Assembly (NCBI GenBank): GCA_963803125.1
Contig: CAWDLR010000003.1
Coordinates: 1,054,001-1,118,000, forward strand
Source: G963675935 sp963803125
GTDB taxonomy: Bacteria; Planctomycetota; Planctomycetia; Pirellulales; Thermoguttaceae
DNA: 64,000 nt
Direction: 5' to 3'
Of this stretch, positions 8,844 through 17,408 are shown piece by piece (positions within the stretch are counted from its first letter, which is position 1; every line of letters starts with the position of its first letter). Under the pieces are notes generated by a model. It had not been told where the DNA came from, ran no database searches, and worked only from the letters and a program-made list of their open reading frames with translations. A program made the translations under genes and the position numbers.

Positions 8844-10034
8844 CTACCCCTTCACCCGCTCGTTGACCACCTTCCCATCCCGGCTAATCAACGTATCGCG
8901 AATAATCTCATCCTCCAAATTGATCTGCACCTGCTTCTCCTTGACCAGATTCAGCAGGAAGGTCACGATGTTCTTCGCATACATTTGGCTGGCGTGGTAT
9001 GGGGCCTCCGAGGGCAGATTCGTGGGCCCGAGGATCGTCACGTTGTGCTCAACCACCCGCTGATCCGGCTTAGTCAACTCGCAATTGCCGCCGCGCTCCG
9101 CCGCCAGATCGACGATGACCGAGCCGGCCGCCATCTTCGCCACCATCTCGGCCGTGACCAGAACCGGCGACTTTTTTCCGGGCACGGCCGCGGTGGTAAT
9201 CACCGCGTCGTTCTCGGCGACGACCTTCATCATCAATTCCCGCTGCCGGCGGTAGAACTCTTCGCCCATCTCCTGAGCGTAGCCGCCCTTGGTCTCCGCG
9301 GCCGAGGCGTCGATGGCCATTTCGACGAACTTGCCGCCGACGCTCTGCACCTGCTCCTTCACCGCGGGTCGAACGTCGTAGGCCGAGACCGTCGCCCCCA
9401 GCCGATGCGCCGTGGCAATCGCCTGCAAGCCCGCCACGCCCGCCCCGATCACAAACACCTTGGCTGCACTGAGCGTCCCGGCGGCGGTGATGAGCATGGG
9501 AAAGATCTTCGGCAGGGCCTCGGCCGCCAGCAGCACCGCGCGGTAGCCGGCGATCGTGGCCTGCGACGAGAGCACGTCCATGCTCTGCGCCCGAGTAATC
9601 CGCGGCAGCAGTTCGAGCGCGAAGAGCGTCACGCCCTTCGCCGCCACTTCCGCCGCGGCCTGCGGGCTGCTCAGCGGATCGCACAGGCCGATCACCACTT
9701 GGCCCGGGCGATAGTTGGCCAGATCGGCCACCTGGGGGACTGTCCCAGTTTTCGCGCCAGCGAAAACGGGACTGTCCCCTTCGCCGCCGGCCTGGAGATT
9801 CGCCCCGGCGGCTCGAACCTGCAAGAGAATCTCGGCGGCAAAGACCTCCGCCCGCGTCGCGGCGATTTTCGCCCCTTTATCCACATACTGCTGATCGGGA
9901 TAACCCGCCGCCAGCCCCGCCCCCGTCTCGACCAGCACATCCAACCCCGCCTTGACCAGCACGGGCACAGACGCCGGCACCAGGGCGACTCGCCGCTCCC
10001 CAGGATGGTTTTCTCGCGGAACCGCAATAATCAT
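8844..10034 (-). CDS. pntA: NAD(P) transhydrogenase subunit alpha part 1, with a 15-residue palindrome-encoded insert
   Basis: The soluble NAD(H)-binding domain I of transhydrogenase, related to alanine dehydrogenase. It starts MIIAVPRENHPGERRVALVP at the ATG at 10034; a TTG at 10043 is less likely. Conserved parts include ITRAQSMDVLSSQATIAGYR, the Rossmann motif VIGAGVAGLQAIATAHRLGA, AYDVRPAVKEQVQSVGGKF and GSVIVDLAAERGGNCE. 396 residues. Residues ~86-100 (GDSPVFAGAKTGTVP) come from a 45-bp palindrome at 9735-9779 and have no counterpart in the E. coli protein as I recall it. They fall between QVRAAGANLQA and the conserved strand around VVIGLCDP, a likely surface loop. First gene of the pnt operon. 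Confidence 0.93.
   Translation of the reverse strand: MIIAVPRENHPGERRVALVPASVPVLVKAGLDVLVETGAGLAAGYPDQQYVDKGAKIAATRAEVFAAEILLQVRAAGANLQAGGEGDSPVFAGAKTGTVPQVADLANYRPGQVVIGLCDPLSSPQAAAEVAAKGVTLFALELLPRITRAQSMDVLSSQATIAGYRAVLLAAEALPKIFPMLITAAGTLSAAKVFVIGAGVAGLQAIATAHRLGATVSAYDVRPAVKEQVQSVGGKFVEMAIDASAAETKGGYAQEMGEEFYRRQRELMMKVVAENDAVITTAAVPGKKSPVLVTAEMVAKMAAGSVIVDLAAERGGNCELTKPDQRVVEHNVTILGPTNLPSEAPYHASQMYAKNIVTFLLNLVKEKQVQINLEDEIIRDTLISRDGKVVNERVKG
9735..9779. repeat. 45-bp palindromic element in frame within pntA
   Basis: The arms are GGGGACTGTCCCAGTTTTCGC and GCGAAAACGGGACTGTCCCC with a 4-base loop. It is a multiple of three in length and stop-free in the pntA frame, encoding GDSPVFAGAKTGTVP. 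Related copies lie at 10703-10747, 33309-33353 and 34823-34867. Confidence 0.85.
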
Positions 10035-10306
10035 GTTCGGCAAACCCCTCGGATTGTGTTACCAGCCAGGTCAATCCACCGTTGTAATAATATAGCCCCC
10101 GCTTGTCGAGCCCTTCGCCTCGAAACGCCGCAGTTTCCGCGGACCAATGTTCAGCCGCGCCCCGCAGGGAAGCGGCCACGCCCCTCGACCTTCCGTCGCT
10201 TCCCCCGCAATCCTCCGTCACCTGCCCCCTCCCCGGCCATCCTTGCGGCCACCTCTATTTCCTGTCAAAATGAAAACCACACCACCGTGCTACTCAAGGG
10301 GCCTCC

Positions 10307-11896
10307 ATGCTCGCCAAACTCAAAACCTTCTCCCTGCTCGGCATTGATGCCCTCCCGGTTGAGGTCGAAGTCGACGTCTCCCCCGCCGGCCTTCCAAAAA
10401 CCGTCCTGGTCGGTCTGCCCGAGGCGGCGGTCAAGGAGAGCACGCATCGGGTCGAGCGGGCGGTGGTCAACTCGGGCTTCCAACGGCCGCAAAATCGCGT
10501 GGTCATTAATCTCGCCCCCGCCGACCTGCCCAAGGAGGCCGCCTCGTTCGATCTGCCCATCGCCCTGGGCCTGCTGGCCGGCAGCGGACAGATCGCCGCC
10601 GAGCGGCTGGCCGATTACGCGGTGGTCGGCGAGCTGGCCCTTGACGGCGCCACCCGGCCGACCAAGGGCGCGTTGTCGATGGCCATCGCCGCCGCCGAGG
10701 CCGGGGACTGTCCCAATTTTCGTTCGACGAAAATGGGACTGTCCCCCTCCGCCCCCCGTCTCCGCGGCCTGCTTGTCCCCGACAGCAGCGCCGCTGAGGC
10801 GGCCGTGGTCGAAGGCATCGACGTCATCCCCATCACCAGCCTCTCCCAGGCCGTCGCATTCCTCACCGGCGAGATTGAAATCGAGCCGCAGCCCTCGCGG
10901 CTCGACGAGCTCTTTCGCACGCTTTCGACCTACGACGTCGATTTCGCCGACGTTCGCGGCCAGGAGATGGCCAAGCGGGCCCTGACCGTCGCCGCCAGCG
11001 GCGGGCACAACATCTTGATGCTCGGCCCGCCCGGCTCGGGCAAAACCATGCTGGCCAAGCGGATGCCCACCATCCTGCCCGACCTGACCACGACCGAATC
11101 GATCGAGACGACGCGGATTTATAGTGCCGTCGGCCGGCTGAAGCCCGGCCAGCCGCTGTTGGCGGTCCGCCCGTTCCGTTCGCCGCACCACACCATCAGC
11201 AACGCCGGCCTGGTCGGCGGCGGCTCGACGCCCTCGCCCGGCGAGATTTCGCTGGCCCACAACGGCGTGCTCTTCCTCGACGAACTGCCCGAGTTCAACC
11301 GCCAGACGCTCGAAGTGCTGCGTCAGCCGCTGGAAGACGGCACGGTAACGATTTCCCGCGCGCTGAACAGCACCACGTTTCCCGCCAATTTCATGCTGAT
11401 CGCCGCGTTGAATCCCTGTCCGTGCGGCTATCGCGGCGACACGCGGCGGAGTTGCCACTGCACGCCGCCGCAGATCGACAAGTACATGAGCAAGATCAGC
11501 GGCCCGCTGCTGGACCGCATCGACATTCACATCGAGGTCCCGTCGGTCGCGTTTCGCGAACTTTCCGGCGGCACGCCGGGCACGTCGAGCGGCGAGCTTC
11601 GCCGTCAGGTGGCGCTCGCCCGCGCCGCCCAGTCCGCGCGCTTCGACGGCCACGGCACGCGTCACAACGGCGACATGACCCACCGTCAGACCCGGCAGTT
11701 CTGCAAGTTGGACGACGAGTGTCAGAACATCCTAAAAAACGCCATGCTCGATCTCGGCCTCTCCGCCCGCGCCCACGACAAAGTCCTCCGCGTCGCCCGC
11801 ACCATCGCCGACCTCGACCAGAGCGAGTCCATCCGCCCGAATCACCTGCACGAAGCGATCAATTACCGCACGTTGGATAGGAATTTGTGGACGTGA
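10307..11896 (+). CDS. comM: ComM/YifB-family Mg-chelatase-like AAA+ ATPase with in-frame palindrome insert
   Basis: A 529-residue hexameric helicase-type ATPase. ComM promotes branch migration during natural transformation in other bacteria. The N-terminal ChlI-like domain (VEVEVDVSPAGLPKTVLVGL, NLAPADLPKEAASFDLPIAL) is followed by Walker A LMLGPPGSGKTMLAKR (residue ~240) and Walker B GVLFLDELPEF. The Zn-binding CPCGYRGD...CHC motif and the Mg_chelatase_C domain ending AINYRTLDRNLWT come next. Residues ~133-147 (GDCPNFRSTKMGLSP) come from the 45-bp palindrome at 10703, placed before the strand RLRGLLVPDSSAAEAAVVEG. A diverged copy of its last 14 codons lies at 13877. Confidence 0.93.
   Translation: MLAKLKTFSLLGIDALPVEVEVDVSPAGLPKTVLVGLPEAAVKESTHRVERAVVNSGFQRPQNRVVINLAPADLPKEAASFDLPIALGLLAGSGQIAAERLADYAVVGELALDGATRPTKGALSMAIAAAEAGDCPNFRSTKMGLSPSAPRLRGLLVPDSSAAEAAVVEGIDVIPITSLSQAVAFLTGEIEIEPQPSRLDELFRTLSTYDVDFADVRGQEMAKRALTVAASGGHNILMLGPPGSGKTMLAKRMPTILPDLTTTESIETTRIYSAVGRLKPGQPLLAVRPFRSPHHTISNAGLVGGGSTPSPGEISLAHNGVLFLDELPEFNRQTLEVLRQPLEDGTVTISRALNSTTFPANFMLIAALNPCPCGYRGDTRRSCHCTPPQIDKYMSKISGPLLDRIDIHIEVPSVAFRELSGGTPGTSSGELRRQVALARAAQSARFDGHGTRHNGDMTHRQTRQFCKLDDECQNILKNAMLDLGLSARAHDKVLRVARTIADLDQSESIRPNHLHEAINYRTLDRNLWT
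10703..10747. repeat. 45-bp palindromic element in frame within comM
   Basis: GGGGACTGTCCCAATTTTCG and CGAAAATGGGACTGTCCCC pair around a TTCGA-type loop. The whole is open in all six reading frames. In the comM frame it encodes GDCPNFRSTKMGLSP. Same family as 9735-9779 and 33309-33353. Confidence 0.85.
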
Positions 11897-11955
11897 GGAT
11901 GGAGCCATGTTGCGTTGACCAAAACAAAGACTCCCGACCCCGTTATAGCGGGTAG

Positions 11956-12323
11956 CACCGGTTCTTGAACCGGTGCGGCTTGCCGCAAGAGGTTCTGGCG
12001 GCTCTTGAAATTGCGCAGATGCAGACAGAGGAAAAACCCGAGCTCTCTCGATACCTCTTTGGCCTTCGGCCCACCGGTTCTTGAACCGGTGCGGCTTGCC
12101 GCAAGAGGTTCTGGCGGCTCTTGAAATTGCGCAGATGCAGACAGAGGAAAAACCCGAGCTCTCTCGATACCTCTTTGGCCTTCGGCCCACCGGTTCTTGA
12201 ACCGGTGCGGCTTGCCGCAAGAGGTTCTGGCGGCTCTTGAAATCGCGCAGATGCAGACAGAGGAAAAACCCGAGCTCTCTCGATACCTCTTTGGCCTTCG
12301 GCCCACCGGTTCAAGAACCGGTG
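11956..12323. repeat. Three tandem copies of a 116-bp repeat
   Basis: Units start at 11956, 12072 and 12188, and a fourth start at 12304 is cut off at the IS boundary. Each begins with the palindrome CACCGGTTCTTGAACCGGTG, followed by a nearly identical 96 bases (one A/G difference seen). The last palindrome is the reverse form CACCGGTTCAAGAACCGGTG. No coding function is apparent. It fills the space between comM and the IS element, which is otherwise gene-free from 11897 to 12498. Confidence 0.9.
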
Positions 12324-13874
12324 CCACGCAATGCCAAGGCTTGATTGGAAGCGGTTTTGATGTAATCTTTTGCGAGGTCGAGGGTTGCGTTGAAAATGTG
12401 CTTTGGGAAAATGGCGGTGAATTGACCGCGCATGAAAAAGCCGTTCCAGCAATGATAGGGGGTCACAACACCAAACCCCATCATGGAAGGAACGGCAAAT
12501 GGCCAACGCAAGGAAGCGGGCCCGCCAACGACGGCGGGCGAAATCGTTGATCGGCTCGATGCGAGAGTTTCTCACGCCGGAAGTTTTCAAGCAAGTCCGA
12601 AATGCTTCAAAACGCAGGAAATGCCCGCGTTGGGACTTGCATCCTTTGCTTTACATCATCATCCTGACGACCTATTGCTGTGGCGACAGCCTCCCGGAAA
12701 AGTTTGAAGCCGCCAGAATGTTCTATGTCGCCAGTTGTCCAAAACGAAAACGGCCGGGCCAGCACTTTTCCGGCTTTGAAAAGGCCATCGCCAAACTTCC
12801 CATGCCCATCCTGCGGGCGTTGGCGGCGGCCCTGCGCGCACGGATGGAAGTCATTTTCGGCAATCAGTGGAAAGTGGGAAACTTCATCCCCTTTGGCTGT
12901 GATGGCACGCGGCAGACGTGTCCCCGCACCGAGGAACTGGAGCAACGCTTGGGAAGCGGCGGCAAAGAGGATTCGTCACCGACGATCTGGAACACCTCGA
13001 TCGTGCATCTTACCTTGGGCATTCCCTTTTGCTGGCGATTGGGGAAGGGGGGCAAAGCCAGCGAACGAAGTCACCTCATGTACATGCTGCGTTGGCTGCC
13101 AGCGGCGGCGTTGGTGGTGGCCGACGCGGGATATGTGGGCTACAACGTGGCCGCGACCATGATCTTGGCGAACGTGTCCTTTCTCATCCGCATGTCCTCC
13201 AAGGCCACCTTTTACAGCGAAACCCAGGAACTGTTGGAGGAGTTCCGCGAAGGGATTGTCTATTATTGGCCGAAGAGCCAGCAGGAGGACGGCAAGCCGC
13301 CGATTCGCGGCCGATTGCTGCGGATTCACAGTTGCCGTCATAAGGTGGACGTTCGGCTGTTTACGAACGTGGAAGATGCGAAGCAGCTATCCTTGGAGAT
13401 GGCGGGAACTTGTTATCGTTGGAGGTGGGAAAACGAGGGATTTTTCAGAACCTACAAGCGAACCTTGAAGAAAGTGGCGTTGATGAGTCGGACGCTACGG
13501 CTAGTGCATCGCGAGGCAGAGGCTTCGATGATCGCAACGCAGTTATTGCTTTGTCAAGGCGCGTTGGCGATGCCGGCACCGCCGAAAGACAGCCTCCCGA
13601 TAATGTGCAGCCCACGGGGGGTGTTGCTGGAGGTGCGTCGTGACATGTTAGGCCGTAGGGAATCCAAGCCATTTCGTGAAAGGATTGCCCGAGCGCAACG
13701 CGAACGGCGTGTGCGTACCAGCCCGAAACAGAAGCGGGAATGGCCGCGTCGCAAAGCTCACACGGCGCCACACCCGCCGGTCTTGCTGCGGCTGACAGAA
13801 GAACAGAAAGTCAAGATTCAACAACAGTTACAAGCGGCATAACACAGTAAACTGGAAATGGCATTGGGTGCCAC
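12321..13874 (+). mobile_element. IS4-like insertion sequence, about 1.55 kb
   Basis: The ends GTGCCACGCAATGCCA (12321-12336) and TGGCATTGGGTGCCAC (13859-13874) are inverted repeats matching at 14 of 16 positions. They bracket a single DDE transposase gene. No clear target-site duplication is visible. The left end abuts the 116-bp tandem repeat and the right end abuts a ghost of the comM 3' end. Confidence 0.8.
12499..13842 (+). CDS. IS4-like DDE transposase
   Basis: A 447-residue transposase that cuts and joins the IS ends. The catalytic acidic residues are visible: D in FIPFGCDGTRQ (residue ~134), D in ALVVADAGYVGYNVA (residue ~210) and E in CYRWRWENEGFFRTYKRTLK, the YREK-like signature of IS4 enzymes (residue ~315). 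The N-terminus is basic (MANARKRARQRRRAKS) and the C-terminus is Arg/Lys rich. The start at 12499 follows a GGAAGGAACGG ribosome-binding stretch. The frame is intact, so the element may still be active. Confidence 0.88.
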   Translation: MANARKRARQRRRAKSLIGSMREFLTPEVFKQVRNASKRRKCPRWDLHPLLYIIILTTYCCGDSLPEKFEAARMFYVASCPKRKRPGQHFSGFEKAIAKLPMPILRALAAALRARMEVIFGNQWKVGNFIPFGCDGTRQTCPRTEELEQRLGSGGKEDSSPTIWNTSIVHLTLGIPFCWRLGKGGKASERSHLMYMLRWLPAAALVVADAGYVGYNVAATMILANVSFLIRMSSKATFYSETQELLEEFREGIVYYWPKSQQEDGKPPIRGRLLRIHSCRHKVDVRLFTNVEDAKQLSLEMAGTCYRWRWENEGFFRTYKRTLKKVALMSRTLRLVHREAEASMIATQLLLCQGALAMPAPPKDSLPIMCSPRGVLLEVRRDMLGRRESKPFRERIARAQRERRVRTSPKQKREWPRRKAHTAPHPPVLLRLTEEQKVKIQQQLQAA

Positions 13875-13876
13875 CC

Positions 13877-13918
13877 GCGATTAACTATAGGACGTTGGAT
13901 AGGAACTTGTGGACGTAG
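13877..13918 (+). pseudogene. Ghost of a second comM 3' end
   Basis: These 42 bases read AINYRTLDRNLWT-stop, the same peptide as the end of comM at 11855-11896, but with different codons (for example ATT AAC TAT AGG for ATC AAT TAC CGC). A 25-base core ACGTTGGATAGGAA(T/C)TTGTGGACGT is almost identical at 11870-11894 and 13892-13916. It marks the far edge of the insertion that carries the tandem repeat and the IS. Confidence 0.85.
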
Positions 13919-14009
13919 GGCCCAATCGACAGACAAAAAGGCTCCTGCCCCCCTTACCCCTTTCTGAGAACAATTCCTCCTTCACCTCACCGGCCAACTC
14001 AAGGACTGA

Positions 14010-14324
14010 ATGATGGAAGCCAGACTCTCGGAGATTTCGAGGGCGTTTCTTGCACGCATTGATGGGCTCAAGGTTGAGCCACAGCGATTCACAATCGGTG
14101 AGTTACGCCCCGCGAAAAAGTGGGGCGCATGGGGCAAACAGCCCGGTGCGTATTATTTCGCTTCCGACAACGAGGTCGTGTATGTCGGAAGGGCGACGAG
14201 TGGTAACATCGGGGATGAAAAAGGGGACATCACTGATTTTGGCAGGCTGGGGAAACAGGGAAGAACTGGGTCGGGAGTCTTTGGTTCATTCAGGAAGTTG
14301 AAACGTGGCAACCGCGAAGGCTAG
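14010..14324 (+). CDS. Small hypothetical protein, possible GIY-YIG-like fragment
   Basis: 104 residues; ATG codons at 14010 and 14013 are both possible. The stretch GAYYFASDNEVVYVGRATSG resembles the start of GIY-YIG nuclease domains (a Y-Y-F strand, then VYVGRA), but the later catalytic glutamate region is not recognisable, so it may be truncated or unrelated. It ends in basic FRKLKRGNREG. The next frame overlaps it by 20 bases, and a frameshifted single gene is possible. It lies in the accessory region behind comM. Confidence 0.4.
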   Translation: MMEARLSEISRAFLARIDGLKVEPQRFTIGELRPAKKWGAWGKQPGAYYFASDNEVVYVGRATSGNIGDEKGDITDFGRLGKQGRTGSGVFGSFRKLKRGNREG

Positions 14325-14577
14325 AGTCAAAGTTCACGACGATCGCGAATCGATATTGCCCATACTCATCCCCGAGTTGGACGAGGTGCGGCGCTTTGCG
14401 GCCGAGGTCCATTCGCGCGGAGCAGCATGGGCAGGCGAAGCGTTCGGCTGGCCGGCGGAGTATTGCCCGCAGCGGCCCGAGCCGCCGTTGGACTCCAACC
14501 TGACGTTCACGCCCGCAGACTTCTGCATCGGCGAAAGCGGCATTCTGGTTCTTCTCGCTTATGTGGGAACACGGTAA
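14305..14577 (+). CDS. Small hypothetical protein
   Basis: A 90-residue frame starting at GTG and overlapping the preceding frame. I do not recognise the family. It is mildly acidic, with ESILPILIPELDEVRRFAAE and the Trp/Pro-rich WAGEAFGWPAEYCPQRPEPP. It could be the second half of the preceding gene after an indel. Bases 14578-14728 contain no supported gene. Confidence 0.3.
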   Translation: MATAKARVKVHDDRESILPILIPELDEVRRFAAEVHSRGAAWAGEAFGWPAEYCPQRPEPPLDSNLTFTPADFCIGESGILVLLAYVGTR

Positions 14578-14728
14578 GAACGCTCCCCCTGTGGAGTTCC
14601 TCGACGACAGGAATATTGTAACGGAAAGTGCGCCCTAAAGAACGCGCAAATCACGTGCTCCGCGGCGAGGGGGAACGTGAACGCTTACCTCCGGATGACG
14701 CAGACCCTCAAGCGAAGGGGCTTCTGAA

Positions 14729-14978
14729 ATGAGCCTGATTACCATCGACATTCCAAACGAAACCGTGCTCATTGAAGCTGCCTGCCGGTGAAGTGGCCGG
14801 CGAGTTGCGCATGGTAGCAGCCGTGAAGCTGTACGAGCTAGGAAAGCTCTCCTCGGGCGCGGCCGCCTCGCTCGCCGGCGTTCCTGGCCTCGTCTTCCTC
14901 ACGAAACTGGCCGATTGCGGCGTCGATACGTTTGACCTGACCGAAGACCAATTGGCGAAGGAAACCAGACTTGCGTGA
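14729..14978 (+). CDS. UPF0175-like antitoxin (frame broken near 14775), apparently orphan
   Basis: It starts MSLITIDIPNETVLIE, then the family sequence continues one frame over as LKLPAGEVAGELRMVAAVKL, YELGKLSSGAAASLAGV and FDLTEDQLAKETRLA. UPF0175 proteins are small helix-turn-helix antitoxins usually followed by a PIN-like (DUF3368) toxin. None follows here. Instead a truncated transposase begins within 60 bases, suggesting the toxin was lost by IS activity. About 82 residues when repaired. Confidence 0.65.
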
Positions 14979-15026
14979 GCTCGCGTCAGTTACGGAAAAT
15001 CAAAGACTTCCGACCCCTTTACAGTT

Positions 15027-15376
15027 CCGCAGAAGGCGGGCGTTGGCTTTCCCATTCTGCGGATGGCGGTGCTCATGTTCTTGGCCACGGCCGCCTTGTG
15101 CGGGGTGGCGATGGGACCGTACAAGGGCAAGCAGACGTGCGAACCCGCCTTGTTGCGCGAGTTGCTGGACCGCTTCCAGCGCGGCGATGTCCTGCTGGGC
15201 GAGTGCGGTTTCGCTTCGTACTTCATGTTGGCGTTGTCGCCGGGCCGCGGCGTGGATGTGGTGACGCGGCAGCAGCAGTGCCGGCGGACCGACTTTCGCT
15301 GCGGTCAACGGCTGGGCGAGAAAGACCACGTGCTGCAGTGGCAACGCCCGACACGACCGCAGTGGATGGACGAGGA
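15027..15376 (+). pseudogene. IS4-family transposase fragment
   Basis: The frame containing MAVLMFLATAALCGVAMGPY, KGKQTCEPALLRELLDRFQR, GDVLLGECGFASYFMLAL and LGEKDHVLQWQRPTRPQWMD matches the middle of an IS4-type transposase different from the intact one at 12499. It includes the region around the second catalytic Asp, which here reads LLGECGFASYF rather than LLGDRYFASY-like, so that residue seems lost. Both ends are missing. Bases 15377-15577 show no recognisable gene. Confidence 0.65.
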
Positions 15377-15577
15377 AAACCATGTGTGCCAGCCGCTCCC
15401 GGTTATCGGCCTTCGCACCGCGTCCGCCCTGGCACCGTTGCCTGACGCCCAGCCCTGGCGACTTCGCCACCCGCTCTTTCTCCTTGCCGGTCAATGCGTT
15501 ACACTCAGCGACAGTGCCATTCCTTTCTGACACTCAATTAGCCTCGGCGGCTATGCCGGGAATGTGGAGCGTTTATC

Positions 15578-16672
15578 ATGCGATATGCCGTGATCATCGC
15601 GGGCGGGTCGGGGACGCGGCTTTGGCCCATGAGCCGGGCGAAGACGCCGAAACAACTGATTCCGCTGTTCGGCGGAAAGAGCCTGTTGCAGCTCGCCGTC
15701 GATCGGCTCGAAGGGTTGCTGCCCCCCGAGCGGTGCTTCGTCTGCGCCGGACAAGCCCATGTTGAGGCGATTGCCGGCGCGCTGCCACAGCTTGGGGCGA
15801 AGCAGTTTCTCGGCGAGCCCTGCGGGCGCGACACGCTCAGTGCCGTCGGTTTCAGCGCGGCGGTAATTGCGCGGCGCGACCCCGAGGCGGTAATCGGAGT
15901 CTTCACGGCCGACCACGTGATCGAGCCGGCCGATCGATTTCGCGCGATTGTCGATGCCGGATACTCGATCGTCGAGCGGCATCCGCGGACGCTGCTGACC
16001 TTCGGCATCGCTCCTACCAGTCCCGCCGTCGGCTACGGGTACCTGGAACTCGGCGAGGTGTTCGAGGGCTCGGCCCGGCGGCTGCGGCAGTTTCGCGAAA
16101 AGCCCGATCTTGAGACGGCGCGGCAGTACGTCGCCGCCGGACCGGAGCGGTTCTTGTGGAACAGCGGGATGTTCGTCTGGCGGGCCGACACGCTGCTGGA
16201 TTGCATCCGCCGCTACGCGGCGGACAGTCGCGCCGGCTTGGTGCGAATCGCCGACGCCTGGGACGGGCCCCGCCGACAGGCGGTCTTGGAAGAGGTTTAC
16301 CCGACGCTGAAGAAGACCAGCGTCGATTATGCCGTAATGGAGCCCGCGTCGCGGGACACGGCGGTCACGGTGGCGGCGATTCCGATGCCGCTCCGCTGGC
16401 TTGACGTCGGCTCATGGCCGTCATTCGCCGAAACGTGCCCGCACGATGAACAGGGCAACGCACTGGGGAGCGGGCGGACGCTACTACTGGACACGTGCGG
16501 CACTCTGGCCGTTTCCAGCGATCCAAACCACCTGATTGCGACCATCGGCTGCGCAGACCTGCTGATCGTCCACACCCCTGACGCCACGCTGGTCTGCCGC
16601 GGCGATCGGGCCGATGCGGTAAAGGAACTGCACAGCCAGGTTGCAGAGCGCTATGGAGAAGATGCCGTGTGA
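15578..16672 (+). CDS. Mannose-1-phosphate guanylyltransferase (GDP-mannose pyrophosphorylase)
   Basis: A 364-residue nucleotidyltransferase that makes GDP-mannose from mannose-1-phosphate and GTP, a precursor for exopolysaccharide and glycosylation. The GxGTRLWPxSR signature is IIAGGSGTRLWPMSRAKTPK at residue ~5-24. Further motifs are VFTADHVIEP, GYGYLELGE, FREKPDLETA and FLWNSGMFVWRAD. It lacks the C-terminal isomerase (ManA-like cupin) domain of bifunctional enzymes. A GGAG ribosome-binding site precedes the ATG. It opens the surface-polysaccharide block that includes the export protein at 17409. Confidence 0.92.
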   Translation: MRYAVIIAGGSGTRLWPMSRAKTPKQLIPLFGGKSLLQLAVDRLEGLLPPERCFVCAGQAHVEAIAGALPQLGAKQFLGEPCGRDTLSAVGFSAAVIARRDPEAVIGVFTADHVIEPADRFRAIVDAGYSIVERHPRTLLTFGIAPTSPAVGYGYLELGEVFEGSARRLRQFREKPDLETARQYVAAGPERFLWNSGMFVWRADTLLDCIRRYAADSRAGLVRIADAWDGPRRQAVLEEVYPTLKKTSVDYAVMEPASRDTAVTVAAIPMPLRWLDVGSWPSFAETCPHDEQGNALGSGRTLLLDTCGTLAVSSDPNHLIATIGCADLLIVHTPDATLVCRGDRADAVKELHSQVAERYGEDAV

Positions 16673-16764
16673 GGTGGCCTCGGCGACGAGCTACTTTGGT
16701 TTGTCCCAAGGAGATTGACGACCCGGGACGCTTGCCGTAGCCGCGATTCTGGTGGTTGTTATCG

Positions 16765-17025
16765 TCACCGGGCGCGGGGCCGGAACCAGTTGACGATGGC
16801 GGCGATTGCCAGCCCGGCCAACATCGCGGCGGTGCCGATGAAGACGCCCCAGATGGCGCCCAGCGCTGCCGCGTACCGCATGAGATTGTCGGTGTTCGGG
16901 CCGAAAAGGTTGGAGACGAGCTCCGGAGATAAAGCGGCGATACCGGCGGCAAACAGGCCGCCAATCACGGCAGATAGCAGGGCCGCCGCCAGGGTCAACA
17001 AGAAGTTCTTGACTGGGTGATTCAT
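16765..17025 (-). CDS. Small membrane protein of unknown function
   Basis: 86 residues with two or three hydrophobic segments (NFLLTLAAALLSAVIGGLFAAGI and YAAALGAIWGVFIGTAAMLAGLAIAAIV) and a basic tail NWFRPRAR. No family recognised. It is transcribed away from the polysaccharide genes and is probably independent. Confidence 0.65.
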   Translation of the reverse strand: MNHPVKNFLLTLAAALLSAVIGGLFAAGIAALSPELVSNLFGPNTDNLMRYAAALGAIWGVFIGTAAMLAGLAIAAIVNWFRPRAR

Positions 17026-17057
17026 TCCGTTCCTCTCAACAATCGGTGCTCACTTGT

Positions 17058-17138
17058 CCTCGTTCCCACGCTCCGCGTGGGAACGCACGCCTCGCTTGTC
17101 CCCGGTTTCACCTCCCCACGCGGAGCGTGGGAACGAGG
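17058..17138. repeat. CACGCTCCGCGTG-type inverted repeat in a divergent intergenic region
   Basis: CTCGTTCCCACGCTCCGCGT (from 17059) and its counterpart ending GCGTGGGAACGAGG (17138) pair over ~24 bases, and each arm is also a small hairpin. Same core as the repeats at 185-344 and 27479-27543. The gene-free stretch 17026-17408 otherwise has only another imperfect palindrome near 17180-17220. Confidence 0.75.
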
Positions 17139-17408
17139 GTTTCTTGACTTTGCAGCCGTCCTGCCTTTACACGATCGGTGCTCGCTCTTGACGCTCGTTT
17201 CAGCCAGCGTGCGCGAGCGAGGCAGACTAGGCAAGGTGGACTGCGGATCGGCTGACCGCTGGCCGCCATCCCTTCAACCGATATTGGCTTATCTTAGGAA
17301 AAAGGCAAGTCTTTGGCGGACTTTGCCGATTATTCCGACAATGCCGACTGGGCAAAACCGGCGGTTCATTGCGCACATTTCCTGAATTGCCTATCTGTTT
17401 TCGAGGTC

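Noticed and set aside
8985..10985. Plus-strand open frame of 666 codons
   Set aside because: It crosses pntA in antisense and then comM out of frame; its composition is Arg/Pro-biased nonsense.
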